36,844 bases of DNA from positions 1 to 36,844 of the forward strand of contig RDZR01000053.1 in NCBI GenBank assembly GCA_004294095.1, given 5' to 3'. The notes beneath the pieces are model-generated. The model searched no databases and was not told the DNA's origin. It saw only the letters and a program-made list of their open reading frames with translations. This stretch comes from Verrucomicrobiota bacterium. Its GTDB lineage: Bacteria; Verrucomicrobiota; Verrucomicrobiia; Verrucomicrobiales; Akkermansiaceae. This document shows, one piece after another, positions 8,512-16,278 of the stretch. The first letter of the stretch is position 1. Each line of letters starts with the position of its first letter. The position numbers and the translations under genes are program-made.

Positions 8512-10209
8512 TCAATGTTTTTTAGCGGATTTTCGGAGCTGATTTAATTCCACTCTCGTGACTACAACGGGACCGACGGCTGGGGCTTTGTCTGGTAGAG
8601 TTAGACCCAGTGCGGCCAGCAATCTCGCTTGGCTGGCTGATGGAGTGGGGATTTGGCGGCTCACGGTCTGGCCCGTGGTGGTTTCGTAAAAATCCATGAC
8701 GCAGAGGTTCGCGAGATCTGCTAGACCTTCTTCGACGGTGATGTTGAGCGGTTCCCAGGCACTTTGCAATCGCCGCCGGATTTTGAGCGCCAGCATGGCG
8801 GTGAGGGCGTGTGCTCGGGTGTTGGCCTCCGAAACCACATACCAAGGTCTGATTTCCAAATGCCCGTGCTTGAGGGTGCGGAAGTCGGCTTCCACTTTGG
8901 CTAAGTCTTTGTAGCGGTCGTGCACGGTTTGGGCATCTGCCACCGATGCTTTTAAATCCGTCACAATCGCATAGCAGCCATCTAACTTTGAATGTTCCTC
9001 AAGCAGCCCATGGTCCGCGATTAGGCACAGGGCGCGTTCTTGGGTCTCAAGCCGCAGCCATGCGTTGAGATGGCCTCGTTTGAGCCGCGTAGTCCCGTTT
9101 TTAAGTTGGGTGGCGACGCGTGCTTTGGGGTGTTCTAGCAGATAGAGGTTGGCCTTTTCGAGCCATGTGCGCAGCCGCTCTTCGAATTCTTTGCGGGCGG
9201 TTTGGATTTCATCCCGGCGGGTGGGATTGCAGCGGGTGACGAGTCGGCGTCCGTCTTCGAGCTGAGTTTCGTGGACGGTGTTGTCGAAGAAGCTCATTTG
9301 AATTTCTCCGGCTTTGAGCAGGGTCTGGATTTCGGCTTTATGAAGGGCGCTGATGAAGTGGTGGCCGGCTTCGTTGGCGGCGAGTTGTTGGGGTTTGCGG
9401 ATCATGCCGCGGTCCCCGACGAGGGTCATGTGTTGTTGGTCGAAGGTGGTTTTGAGGCTTTCGAGTTGGGTGTTGAAGGTGTTCAGATCGCTGGTGTTGC
9501 CGGGGAAAAGGCTGACGCTGAGAGGTTCGCCTGATTCGTCTGTGAGGAGTCCCATGACAAGTTGTTTATTGCCTTTAGTTTTGTCTCGATTGTAGCCGAA
9601 ATCGGCGAGGGCGTTCTGCTGTCCCTCGAAGTAGGAGCTGGTGACGTCGTAGAGAAAAAGGCTTTTGGATGGGGCCGAGGAGAGCGGGTTTTCGTTCCAT
9701 AATTTTGCCTCGATTTTGGCTTGTCGTGGAGCGAGCCATGCGCCGTTGGCATAGAGATCGTCCTCGTTGAATGTGGTCTTGAATCCTAACAAAGCGGGAG
9801 CCGCGCAGCGCCCAGCGAGACGGACCATGGCGAGCAGGGAAGTGGCGGGGGCAAGCACGCGGGCGCAGACTTGCCAGAGGGCGAGCTTGGCGTCCTCGCT
9901 GGTGCCCAGAGCTTTGGGAATGGCGCAGGCTTTCGCGACCTCGTGAACCACAAAAACCGCGCCTAAGGACTCAGCACATCGCAGGCTCAGATGGCCATCA
10001 GCGGCATCGGCAAGTTGGGCGATGGACTGTGCATCTTTGCCAATTTTGACGGCATTTTCAACGACGGCGATGAGCCACTCCGGCAGATCGGTGAGAATGG
10101 CGAGGGTCTTGGAGACGACGGATTTGCCGACGCGCGTGGACTGCCGAAGTAGCACAGAAACGTATTGGCGGTCGCCTTTTCCCTTGGAATGAACACGTGA
10201 AATAAACAT
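8512..10209 (-). CDS. IS1634 family (IS4 superfamily) DDE transposase
   Basis: A 565-residue transposase. The catalytic acidic residues are visible in family context: first Asp in FLYDVTSSYFEG (about residue 188), second Asp in LVGDRGMI (about 266), and Glu in KVEADFRTLKHG (about 440), followed by the typical LEIRPWYV. The long insertion between the second Asp and the Glu is normal for the IS4 superfamily. I chose the ATG at 10209 (MFISRVHS); a GTG two codons upstream is also in frame. There is no internal stop or frameshift, so the gene may still be active. It sits between the abrupt end of the ribosomal array and the RHS locus. No second transposase or passenger gene is present. Confidence 0.92.
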   Translation of the reverse strand: MFISRVHSKGKGDRQYVSVLLRQSTRVGKSVVSKTLAILTDLPEWLIAVVENAVKIGKDAQSIAQLADAADGHLSLRCAESLGAVFVVHEVAKACAIPKALGTSEDAKLALWQVCARVLAPATSLLAMVRLAGRCAAPALLGFKTTFNEDDLYANGAWLAPRQAKIEAKLWNENPLSSAPSKSLFLYDVTSSYFEGQQNALADFGYNRDKTKGNKQLVMGLLTDESGEPLSVSLFPGNTSDLNTFNTQLESLKTTFDQQHMTLVGDRGMIRKPQQLAANEAGHHFISALHKAEIQTLLKAGEIQMSFFDNTVHETQLEDGRRLVTRCNPTRRDEIQTARKEFEERLRTWLEKANLYLLEHPKARVATQLKNGTTRLKRGHLNAWLRLETQERALCLIADHGLLEEHSKLDGCYAIVTDLKASVADAQTVHDRYKDLAKVEADFRTLKHGHLEIRPWYVVSEANTRAHALTAMLALKIRRRLQSAWEPLNITVEEGLADLANLCVMDFYETTTGQTVSRQIPTPSASQARLLAALGLTLPDKAPAVGPVVVTRVELNQLRKSAKKH

Positions 10210-10313
10210 GACCACATAAAAATAACTTTAAAATAATATAAAACAAGAAAAATAAGATAATAAAAGTAAATTTTCTGCCTACAATTAAAAAAGCAAAAAA
10301 TGCTGAAACTCAA

Positions 10314-10523
10314 TCATATAGAACACTTTATGCGAAAAAGTGACGTAAATTGGCTGGAACTTCCGTTAAACAGTAAAATTGCATCCACATTTCTGCCTAT
10401 AAGCCTTTGATTTGCATAGAGTTTCTCCATTGCTTCGCTATTGGCCTTTTGGTAATAAGCCGTTGGTAATGCACCCCTTACTTTGAAACGGATCCATTTC
10501 CCTTTATATGTTGAATCATTCAC
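10314..10523 (-). pseudogene. Doubtful 69-codon frame crossing the right IS end
   Basis: A GTG-started frame encodes NDSTYKGKWIRFKVRG and onward, with no family I recognise. The candidate right IS end (10371) falls inside it, so about the first 51 codons could be the remnant of a gene cut by the insertion, with the last codons belonging to the element. It could equally be a chance frame in AT-rich DNA. Confidence 0.2.
10355..10371 (-). repeat. Candidate right inverted repeat of the IS
   Basis: Read on the minus strand this is gtttaacggaagttcca, the partner of the left repeat at 8453-8470. It lies about 145 bp upstream of the transposase start. Confidence 0.35.
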
Positions 10524-10555
10524 AAAGCATTACAGCATTACCCAATGATTACTGA

Positions 10556-11188
10556 TTACTGGAAGTGATTGACTGCGATTGTGTTATAACGATTGGCGGT
10601 GTTCAATTTTCGATCCGAGCGCTTGAACTCCCTCGCTCGTTCCAATTTTTCGGGGAAATGGCGGAATTGTGTGAACCACTTGAGCGCGGCATCGGGTGGT
10701 AGCCAGGCGCGAGCTTTTGGGACTTTTTGGTAGTTATTGAAACTTTCTTCGCGATGAGCCTGGCCCAAATGTGCTCGCACCGATGCCTCGTGGTGGAGCA
10801 GCCAATCTAAGAACGGAATCGATGCTTGATAGAGTTCGCCACGATCCGCTTGAAGGTCGAGCTGCTCAGTTTGCCAAGCCCCGGGAATCGGCGTTTCTTC
10901 ACCACCTAACCATACGTAGCATCTGCGATACGGGCGGATGAAAGCGAAGCCATCATTTTCCCGATACCACCCAGCACACGATCCATACAGCTCGATCACG
11001 CCATCTCGCCACGGCATGCGATAACGGCTGGTGCCCTTCAGTCCCAATGACGCACTTCGCTCAAATCCACTCTGCTTCAAAAAATTTCCTTGTGGCGCAA
11101 TCACATCTTGGCCCCAAAAAAACATCTGTTGCTGCAGACCATCGGCAAGGTCGCGAAAATTCGACGAGTTCAACATTGGCGCATCCAT
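10556..11188 (-). CDS. Hypothetical protein downstream of map
   Basis: A 210-residue protein of no family I recognise. It begins MDAPMLNSSNFRDLADGL at an ATG and has no signal peptide or membrane segment, so it is probably cytoplasmic. It is rich in Trp and Tyr in the middle (WYRENDGFAFIRPYRRC, WLGGEETPIPGAWQ) and basic at the C-terminus, with a possible helical stretch around EKLERAREFKRSDRK. It follows map by 86 bp in the same direction, in the place where infA, rpmJ and the alpha-operon genes usually follow. No terminator is visible between the two. Codon use resembles that of its neighbours, so it is probably a real chromosomal gene. Confidence 0.6.
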   Translation of the reverse strand: MDAPMLNSSNFRDLADGLQQQMFFWGQDVIAPQGNFLKQSGFERSASLGLKGTSRYRMPWRDGVIELYGSCAGWYRENDGFAFIRPYRRCYVWLGGEETPIPGAWQTEQLDLQADRGELYQASIPFLDWLLHHEASVRAHLGQAHREESFNNYQKVPKARAWLPPDAALKWFTQFRHFPEKLERAREFKRSDRKLNTANRYNTIAVNHFQ

Positions 11189-11274
11189 TGGAATAAATGC
11201 GAATTAATTGCAAATCACTCATGAATTCAAGCGATATTCCGATTAAAAAATCCAAACATGCGTAGATTGCTCAC

Positions 11275-12078
11275 TCACCACGCGGGCAAGCCAAGCATTT
11301 CCGGCAATGCTTCACGCGGCCGCCAAGTGAGAATTTCAGGCTCCCCTTCCGTCACCAACACGGTGTGCTCAAAATGCGCGGAAGGCCGACGATCTTCGGT
11401 AATCACCGTCCAGCCATCGTCGAGAATCCGCACGCTTGGCACGCCTGCATTGACCATCGGCTCGATGGCGAGCGTCATGCCGGGCATTAAAATCGGCGAT
11501 TTTCCCGCCGGCCTGTAATTTGGCACTTGAGGTTCTTCGTGCAGGCGGCGGCCAACCCCATGCCCCACAAATTCTCGCACAATCGAAAATCCTTGTGGCT
11601 CCACAAATGCCGCCACCGAGCCGCAGAGGTCTGCCAATCGCTTGCCTGGCCTCGCCCACTCGATCGCTTCAAATAGCGAACGCTCGGTCACGGCGAGCAA
11701 GCGCCTCGTTTCTAACGGAATATCCCCGACGGCAACAGTCGTGGCGTTATCACCGATGAAGCCATTTTTGACGATGCCGACATCGATTTTGAGAATATCA
11801 CCCATCTGAATCACCCGTGGCCCACCAATGCCGTGCACCACCTCTTCGTTTACCGAAATGCAAGTGTAACCCGGAAAACCGCGATAGCCGAGAAACGCGC
11901 TCTTCGCATGATATTGCTCAATCAAGCTTGCTGCGAGCAAATCAATTTCACGCGTGGTGCGGCCCGGCTCCACCGCCTTGGCCAATGCCTGCAAAATCGC
12001 TGATGCCGCTGCACCTGCCTCGCGCATGCATTGAATTTCACGCGCGGATTTGATCGGTATGCGATGCTTCCTTTTCAA
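11275..12078 (-). CDS. map: Type I methionine aminopeptidase
   Basis: The enzyme removes the initiator Met from new proteins. All five metal ligands and the substrate His of the family are visible, numbered from the TTG at 12078: H82 (VNEEVVHGIG), D99 (KIDVG), D110 (IGDNATT), H173 (FVGHGVGR), E206 (LAIEPMV) and E237 (HFEHTVLVT). These match E. coli H79, D97, D108, H171, E204 and E235 closely. No ATG lies near the N-terminus. The TTG at 12078 overlaps the secY stop codon (TTGA) and gives 267 residues beginning MKRKHRIPIKSAREIQ, the normal family start. A TTG at 12141 would overlap secY by 67 bp. The gene closes the secY end of the ribosomal array. Confidence 0.93.
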   Translation of the reverse strand: MKRKHRIPIKSAREIQCMREAGAAASAILQALAKAVEPGRTTREIDLLAASLIEQYHAKSAFLGYRGFPGYTCISVNEEVVHGIGGPRVIQMGDILKIDVGIVKNGFIGDNATTVAVGDIPLETRRLLAVTERSLFEAIEWARPGKRLADLCGSVAAFVEPQGFSIVREFVGHGVGRRLHEEPQVPNYRPAGKSPILMPGMTLAIEPMVNAGVPSVRILDDGWTVITEDRRPSAHFEHTVLVTEGEPEILTWRPREALPEMLGLPAW

Positions 12079-13583
12079 TGGGCACGGTTCCAAATTGCCA
12101 CACAAACGGCAATGATCACAAGGATAGAAATGGTCAACCAAAGATAGACAATTGCATTGCGAGGTGCCGCGCCGCTCATAGGAGCAAGTCGGTCATAACG
12201 CCCTTTCAATTTTCCTTTGCGGAGAAATCCATCGTAGTGTTTTTGCAAAAGTTGTGTTTCCACTTGGCGCATCACATCAAGCACCACGCCGACCATGATC
12301 AGCAGCGATGTTCCGCCAAAAAAGTGCAAAATCGGCGACCCTTGTGGCAAACCGACCACGACCCCAGTGATCGCTGGCAGAACGAATAACAACGCCAAAA
12401 AGATGGCACCGGCAAAGGTCAGACGCGTCATCGTGAAATCGAGGAAATCCGCCGTAGGTTTGCCTGGGCGCACACCTGGAATGTAGCCGCCATTGCGTTT
12501 CAAATCCTCCGAGATCTGCGATGGCTGGAACATCATCGCCACCCAGAAGTAGGAAAACAAAAAGATTCCCAAGCCGCCTAACAGGAAATACATCCATCCG
12601 CCGCCTGCGAGTTGGCTATTGAGTTTTACTACAAATGGATGCGAAGCGATTGCAGGAATCATGCCTAACATGATCGGTGGCAGCGAAAGCACCGCCGTCG
12701 CGAAAATGACCGGCATCACCCCAGCGTAGTTGACTTTAAGTGGTAAATACTGCGTCTGTCCGCCGAATTGTTTGCGGCCCACCACACGCTTCGCATATTG
12801 CACGGCGATGCGGCGCTGAGCTTGCGTGATGGCAATGGTGCCGGCAATCACGATCAGCATCAGTGCGATCATCACCACCATCATCACAGACTGGAACGGA
12901 TTCGCATTATCCCCCGTCACGAAAAATTTCCATGCACCAACCAACGCTCCCGGCAAGGCAGCAATAATATTTACCGTGATGATAATCGAAGTGCCGTTGC
13001 CAATCCCCTTTTCCGTGATCTGATCACCAATCCACATTAGTAACGTCGTCCCCGCCACAATCGTGAGCACTGTGAGCGCCATCCATAAAGCACTCGGATC
13101 CGGCACCAAGACGCCAAACCTCTCAACCCCTTGCATGAACGGAATGCTTCCCGGATTCGTCAGCGATTTGGCCACAAAATAGCCCTGAACTAAGGCAATA
13201 AATAGCGTTAAATACCGCGTGTATTGCGTGATTTTTTGGCGTCCGCCATCTTCGCGAGCAAGACGAGAAAGTTTCGGAACCACCGCCGTCATCAGCTGCA
13301 CCATGATGGATGCTGAAATGTAGGGCATGATGCCCAACGCAAAAATTCCCGCCTGAGTGAGACCGCCACCGGAGAACACTTGCAACAACGCGCCGATGCC
13401 GCCGCCTTTCGTCGCTGGGTCCTCTTTCGCTACGGAATCCAGCCACGCTTGGATCACACTGGCATCCACGCCCGGCAGAGTGATGTGCACCCCGAGGCGG
13501 ATGATGACGATCAGCGCCATCGTGAATAGAATGCGGTCGCGAAGTTCTTGGACTTTCCAAATAGAACGAAATGCGGAAATCAT
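12075..13583 (-). CDS. secY: Preprotein translocase subunit SecY
   Basis: This is the channel subunit of the Sec translocon in the inner membrane, partner of SecE, SecG and SecA. The 502-residue protein begins MISAFRSIWKVQELRDRI, with the usual amphipathic start before the first membrane helix, and shows about ten hydrophobic segments, including the conserved GIMPYISASIMVQL and the EKGIGNGTSIIIT loop. The C-terminal region QRRIAVQYAKRVVGR and later GYIPGVRPGK match family landmarks. It is longer than the usual roughly 440 residues, mainly through an extended first periplasmic loop (about 40-65, AKEDPATKGGGIG) and longer late loops. It follows rplO, as in most bacteria, but a strong hairpin lies in the 100-bp gap. 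Its stop codon overlaps the map start. Confidence 0.97.
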   Translation of the reverse strand: MISAFRSIWKVQELRDRILFTMALIVIIRLGVHITLPGVDASVIQAWLDSVAKEDPATKGGGIGALLQVFSGGGLTQAGIFALGIMPYISASIMVQLMTAVVPKLSRLAREDGGRQKITQYTRYLTLFIALVQGYFVAKSLTNPGSIPFMQGVERFGVLVPDPSALWMALTVLTIVAGTTLLMWIGDQITEKGIGNGTSIIITVNIIAALPGALVGAWKFFVTGDNANPFQSVMMVVMIALMLIVIAGTIAITQAQRRIAVQYAKRVVGRKQFGGQTQYLPLKVNYAGVMPVIFATAVLSLPPIMLGMIPAIASHPFVVKLNSQLAGGGWMYFLLGGLGIFLFSYFWVAMMFQPSQISEDLKRNGGYIPGVRPGKPTADFLDFTMTRLTFAGAIFLALLFVLPAITGVVVGLPQGSPILHFFGGTSLLIMVGVVLDVMRQVETQLLQKHYDGFLRKGKLKGRYDRLAPMSGAAPRNAIVYLWLTISILVIIAVCVAIWNRAH

Positions 13584-13622
13584 GGATGTTTAGATGATAA
13601 AAACTTAAGAGTGCCTAAAGAC

Positions 13623-13654
13623 GATGAGGAAGCGCTGGACTGCGCTTCCTCATC
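13623..13654 (-). other. Perfect 13-bp hairpin between rplO and secY
   Basis: GATGAGGAAGCGC (13623-13635), a 6-nt loop, and its exact complement (13642-13654). In the transcript it lies 29 nt after the rplO stop and 39 nt before the secY start. No U-run follows directly on the minus strand (the next bases are gtctttaggc), so it is not a standard intrinsic terminator. An attenuator, processing site or mRNA-stability element is possible. Confidence 0.7.
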
Positions 13655-13683
13655 AGAGATTAAATCTGCCACCGAGGGGTGAC

Positions 13684-14136
13684 TCAAGCAATCGGTTCCG
13701 CGACGGAGCCACCAGCCTTTTCGATTTTTTCACGAGCGGAAGCGCTTGCAGCTTCGACAACCAAATGAAGTGCTTTGGTCACTTCCCCGTTGCCGAGCAC
13801 TTTGACACGATCGCAACGACCGTTGACCAAGCCTTTTTCGCGGAGAATCGCTTCATCAATCGTCGCTCCAGCCTCGAATAAATCACTGAGATCGCCAATG
13901 TTGAAAACTGCCGTCTTATCGCGGAAGTCATAGTTGTTAAAGCCACGCTTTGGTAAACGACGATGCAGAGGCATTTGTCCGCCCTCGAAGCCAACACGAG
14001 TGCCGCTACCGGAGCGGGCTTTTTGTCCCTTGTTGCCTTTACACGCAGTTTTACCATGGCCCGAGCTTTCGCCACAGCCAAGCCGCTTCACACGATGCTT
14101 GGCACCGGGATTGGGCTTAAAATTGTTAAGTTCCAT
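13684..14136 (-). CDS. rplO: 50S ribosomal protein L15 (uL15)
   Basis: A large-subunit protein that assembles late and contacts 23S rRNA. Its 150 residues begin MELNNFKPNPGAKHRVKRLG with the Gly/Lys-rich N-terminal extension typical of L15 (GCGESSGHGKTACKGNKGQKARSG), then GFEGGQMPLHRRLPKRGF. It follows rpsE after 63 bp, too short for the usual rpmD between them. No Shine-Dalgarno sequence is seen before the ATG. secY follows after 100 bp containing a hairpin. Confidence 0.97.
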   Translation of the reverse strand: MELNNFKPNPGAKHRVKRLGCGESSGHGKTACKGNKGQKARSGSGTRVGFEGGQMPLHRRLPKRGFNNYDFRDKTAVFNIGDLSDLFEAGATIDEAILREKGLVNGRCDRVKVLGNGEVTKALHLVVEAASASAREKIEKAGGSVAEPIA

Positions 14137-14199
14137 AAAAATGATCAGTTGTTATCAGTTTAAAATTTCAAACCGGACGGTGCCGATTCGAGTTGCAGG

Positions 14200-14856
14200 T
14201 TAGATCCCTTTCTCAGGCTTTTTCTTTCCACGTCCAATCAGAACTTGATCGCGCGTGCGGAGTTGGCCGAGAGCTTTCAACGTTGCTTTGACGACGTTGG
14301 CATGATTCGAGGATCCCATTGACTTTGCTAACACATCGCGGATGCCGACTGCTTCGCATACGGCGCGCACGCCGCCACCAGCAATGATCCCAGTTCCCGG
14401 AGATGCTGGCTTGAGCAACACTTTGCCGCCACCGAATTCAGCGTAAATTTCATGAGGAATGGTGCCATTCACGACCGTCACCGGCTTGAGCACTTTGCGC
14501 GCGCCTTCGCTGGCTTTTTTGATCGCATCGGACACCTCATTCGCCTTGCCATAACCGAGCCCGACTAGGCCGAGCTTGTTGCCAGTGATGACTAGAGCGG
14601 AAAAGCTAAACCGGCGTCCACCTTTCACCACTTTCGCACAGCGATTGATGAAAACGACTTTTTCGGAAAGCTCATTGCCTTGGCTATCCACGAGTGGTGC
14701 ACGTTCTTCGCGGCGTGGCCCATTGCGGGAACCACCGCGCCCGCCGCCGCCGCCTCCACCACCGCCGCGTTGGCCGTAGGATGAATTTGGAGCAGGTGCC
14801 GGTGTGGCAGCAGGTGCCGGTGTGGCTTGAGAATCAGAATCTGGAGTTGTTACCAT
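14200..14856 (-). CDS. rpsE: 30S ribosomal protein S5 (uS5) with RGG-rich N-terminal extension
   Basis: A small-subunit protein needed for decoding accuracy and the mRNA entry tunnel. The S5 core starts around residue 60 ([20 protein letters not shown]) with the double-stranded RNA-binding fold, followed by the conserved [13 protein letters not shown] and the C-terminal domain ending [12 protein letters not shown]. At 218 residues it is about 50 longer than E. coli S5 because of a low-complexity N-terminus: Pro/Ala-rich (about 10-25), then nine glycines and RGG motifs (about 31-45). This extension lies at the DNA level in a run of gcc/gcg-type triplets. An internal start would remove it, but the ATG at 14856 is the only ATG upstream of the core. 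Confidence 0.95.
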   Translation of the reverse strand: MVTTPDSDSQATPAPAATPAPAPNSSYGQRGGGGGGGGGRGGSRNGPRREERAPLVDSQGNELSEKVVFINRCAKVVKGGRRFSFSALVITGNKLGLVGLGYGKANEVSDAIKKASEGARKVLKPVTVVNGTIPHEIYAEFGGGKVLLKPASPGTGIIAGGGVRAVCEAVGIRDVLAKSMGSSNHANVVKATLKALGQLRTRDQVLIGRGKKKPEKGI

Positions 14857-14880
14857 ATTGAGAAAAGAGATCGTGAACAG

Positions 14881-15237
14881 TTAGAATTGGAGGCCGCCTT
14901 CGCGAGCAGCATCGGCGAGGGCTTTGACTTTCCCGTGATAGAGGTGACCGCCACGGTCGAATACCACCGCGCTGATGTTCGATCCCTTGGCTCGCTCGGC
15001 AATCAGGGCACCCACTTTTTGCGCGCTCTCCACATTGGAAGCGGCTTTTTCGATGGATGAATCGAGTGTCGAGGCAGAGGCGATGGTCCGCCCAGATGCA
15101 TCGTCGATGACTTGGGCGTAGATGTGTTGATTGGAATAAGAAATGGCGAGACGCGGGCGCTCTGAAGTGCCACTCACCTTGCGGCGAATGCGGCGATGGA
15201 TGCGCTGGCGTGTCGATTTGCGATTGATCATGCTCAT
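14881..15237 (-). CDS. rplR: 50S ribosomal protein L18 (uL18)
   Basis: Binds 5S rRNA with L5 and carries it to the central protuberance. Its 118 residues have a basic N-terminal tail ([18 protein letters not shown]), then [20 protein letters not shown] and the C-terminal [20 protein letters not shown], all diagnostic. Two ATGs lie at the start (15237 and 15231). It lies between rplF and rpsE with short gaps, the standard spc order. Confidence 0.97.
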   Translation of the reverse strand: MSMINRKSTRQRIHRRIRRKVSGTSERPRLAISYSNQHIYAQVIDDASGRTIASASTLDSSIEKAASNVESAQKVGALIAERAKGSNISAVVFDRGGHLYHGKVKALADAAREGGLQF

Positions 15238-15278
15238 AGGTGCGTGATGGATGGGCGGTTGATATGGTTAGCGGCAGA

Positions 15279-15818
15279 TTATTTGCCAACGCTTTTGCCT
15301 TCTTTGCGGCGGACGTGTTCGCCGACGTAGCGCACTCCTTTGCCTTTGTATGGCTCAGGTGGATAGTAGCGGCGGACTTCAGCTGCGAATTGGCCAACGA
15401 GCTGCTTATCGACGCCCTCGACCTTGATTTTGGTATTCTCCACCACCGTGACGTTTAAGCCAGCTGGGATGGGATGAAGCAATGGATGTGAGCGACCTAA
15501 TGAAAGGTCCAAATCCTTGCCTTTGACGGCAGCACGGAGACCCACCCCGTGGATTTCCAAGTCTTTCACAAATCCTTGGGAAACTCCCAAGATCATGTTT
15601 TGAACTAAGCTGCGAGCGGTGCCGTGAAGTGCCTTTTGCTGGCGGTTTTCAGAAGCACGTGAAATGACCACATTGCCATCTTCGTTTTTCAACGAGATGC
15701 CATCGGGTAAAGTGAAGTCCAGTTTGCCCTTAGGGCCCTCAACGACAACGTTGCGGCCGTCTAATTTTACGGCAACTTTTTCTGGAAGGGAGATTGGTTT
15801 GAGTCCGACTCGTGACAT
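15279..15818 (-). CDS. rplF: 50S ribosomal protein L6 (uL6)
   Basis: A large-subunit protein near the factor-binding centre. Its 179 residues begin MSRVGLKPISLPEKVAVKL, and the duplicated L6 fold is seen in the N-terminal half (VVEGPKGKLDFTLP) and the C-terminal half, ending PYKGKGVRYVGEHVRRKEGK, the family signature. An upstream aaggaaaa provides a reasonable Shine-Dalgarno sequence. It follows rpsH by 29 bp. Confidence 0.97.
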   Translation of the reverse strand: MSRVGLKPISLPEKVAVKLDGRNVVVEGPKGKLDFTLPDGISLKNEDGNVVISRASENRQQKALHGTARSLVQNMILGVSQGFVKDLEIHGVGLRAAVKGKDLDLSLGRSHPLLHPIPAGLNVTVVENTKIKVEGVDKQLVGQFAAEVRRYYPPEPYKGKGVRYVGEHVRRKEGKSVGK

Positions 15819-15847
15819 GGTAGTATTTTCCTTTTAACGAGTGATGA

Positions 15848-16246
15848 TTACCAAACGTTAGCGATCAATTCGCCACCGAGGTTTTGCTTTTTAGCGGAGC
15901 CGCCGGACATCACACCCTTCGAGGTCGAGAGGATGGAAATGCCGAGGCCGGACATCACGCGAGGCACTTCGCCTGCACCAACGTAGTGGCGGCGGCCAGG
16001 CGTCGAGATCCGCTTGAGATCTGTAAGCACTGAACGGCCATCGATGAATTTTGGTTTCAACTTGAGCGTCGGGTGTTTGCCCGTGGTGACGACTTCATAG
16101 TTCCAAAGGTAGCCTTCTTCTTGCAAAATGCGGGCAATGTCTGCCTTGATCTTGGAATACGGCGCGGAAAATTCCTCATTCCCGGCACGGGCCGCGTTTT
16201 TAAATCGCGTGAGAAAATCTGAAATTGGATCGGTAAGAACTGCCAT
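15848..16246 (-). CDS. rpsH: 30S ribosomal protein S8 (uS8)
   Basis: Binds the central domain of 16S rRNA and, in E. coli, represses the spc operon by binding its mRNA. Its 132 residues begin MAVLTDPISDFLTRFKNA and end with the typical STSKGVMSGGSAKK then GGELIANVW. An aagga sequence lies 7-8 nt before the ATG. The gene upstream is rplE, 32 bp away, with no room for the usual rpsN between. Confidence 0.97.
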   Translation of the reverse strand: MAVLTDPISDFLTRFKNAARAGNEEFSAPYSKIKADIARILQEEGYLWNYEVVTTGKHPTLKLKPKFIDGRSVLTDLKRISTPGRRHYVGAGEVPRVMSGLGISILSTSKGVMSGGSAKKQNLGGELIANVW

Positions 16247-16278
16247 AAAAAAATTCCTTATTGAGTAGGTGGTGCGGC

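Larger units (their letters stand above)
8453..10371 (-). mobile_element. IS1634-like insertion sequence (boundaries tentative)
   Basis: The element is defined by an intact-looking IS1634-type transposase and a candidate pair of imperfect inverted repeats. The left repeat starts gttaaaccggaacttcca at 8453; the right, read on the minus strand from 10371, starts gtttaacggaagttcca. About 1.9 kb between them fits the family. I found no target-site duplication beside these ends, so the true termini may differ or one end may be rearranged. Confidence 0.5.
10210..10555. other. AT-rich stretch around the right end of the IS
   Basis: Very AT-rich sequence upstream of the transposase (10216-10310) probably holds its promoter, but no clear -35/-10 pair stands out. 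Beyond the candidate right end there is only a doubtful 69-codon frame and a short direct repeat, gattactgattact, near 10545-10559. Confidence 0.4.

Noticed and set aside
8512..10209. Possible frameshift or decay of the transposase
   Set aside because: The frame is continuous over 565 codons with all three catalytic acidic residues in context.
12079..12141. Cys-rich N-terminal extension of MetAP resembling a zinc finger
   Set aside because: It lies wholly within secY codons and needs a TTG start with a 67-bp overlap; the TTG at 12078 gives the normal family start.
13623..13654. The rplO-secY hairpin as an intrinsic terminator
   Set aside because: No T-run follows on the transcribed strand, and secY must be expressed from the same array.
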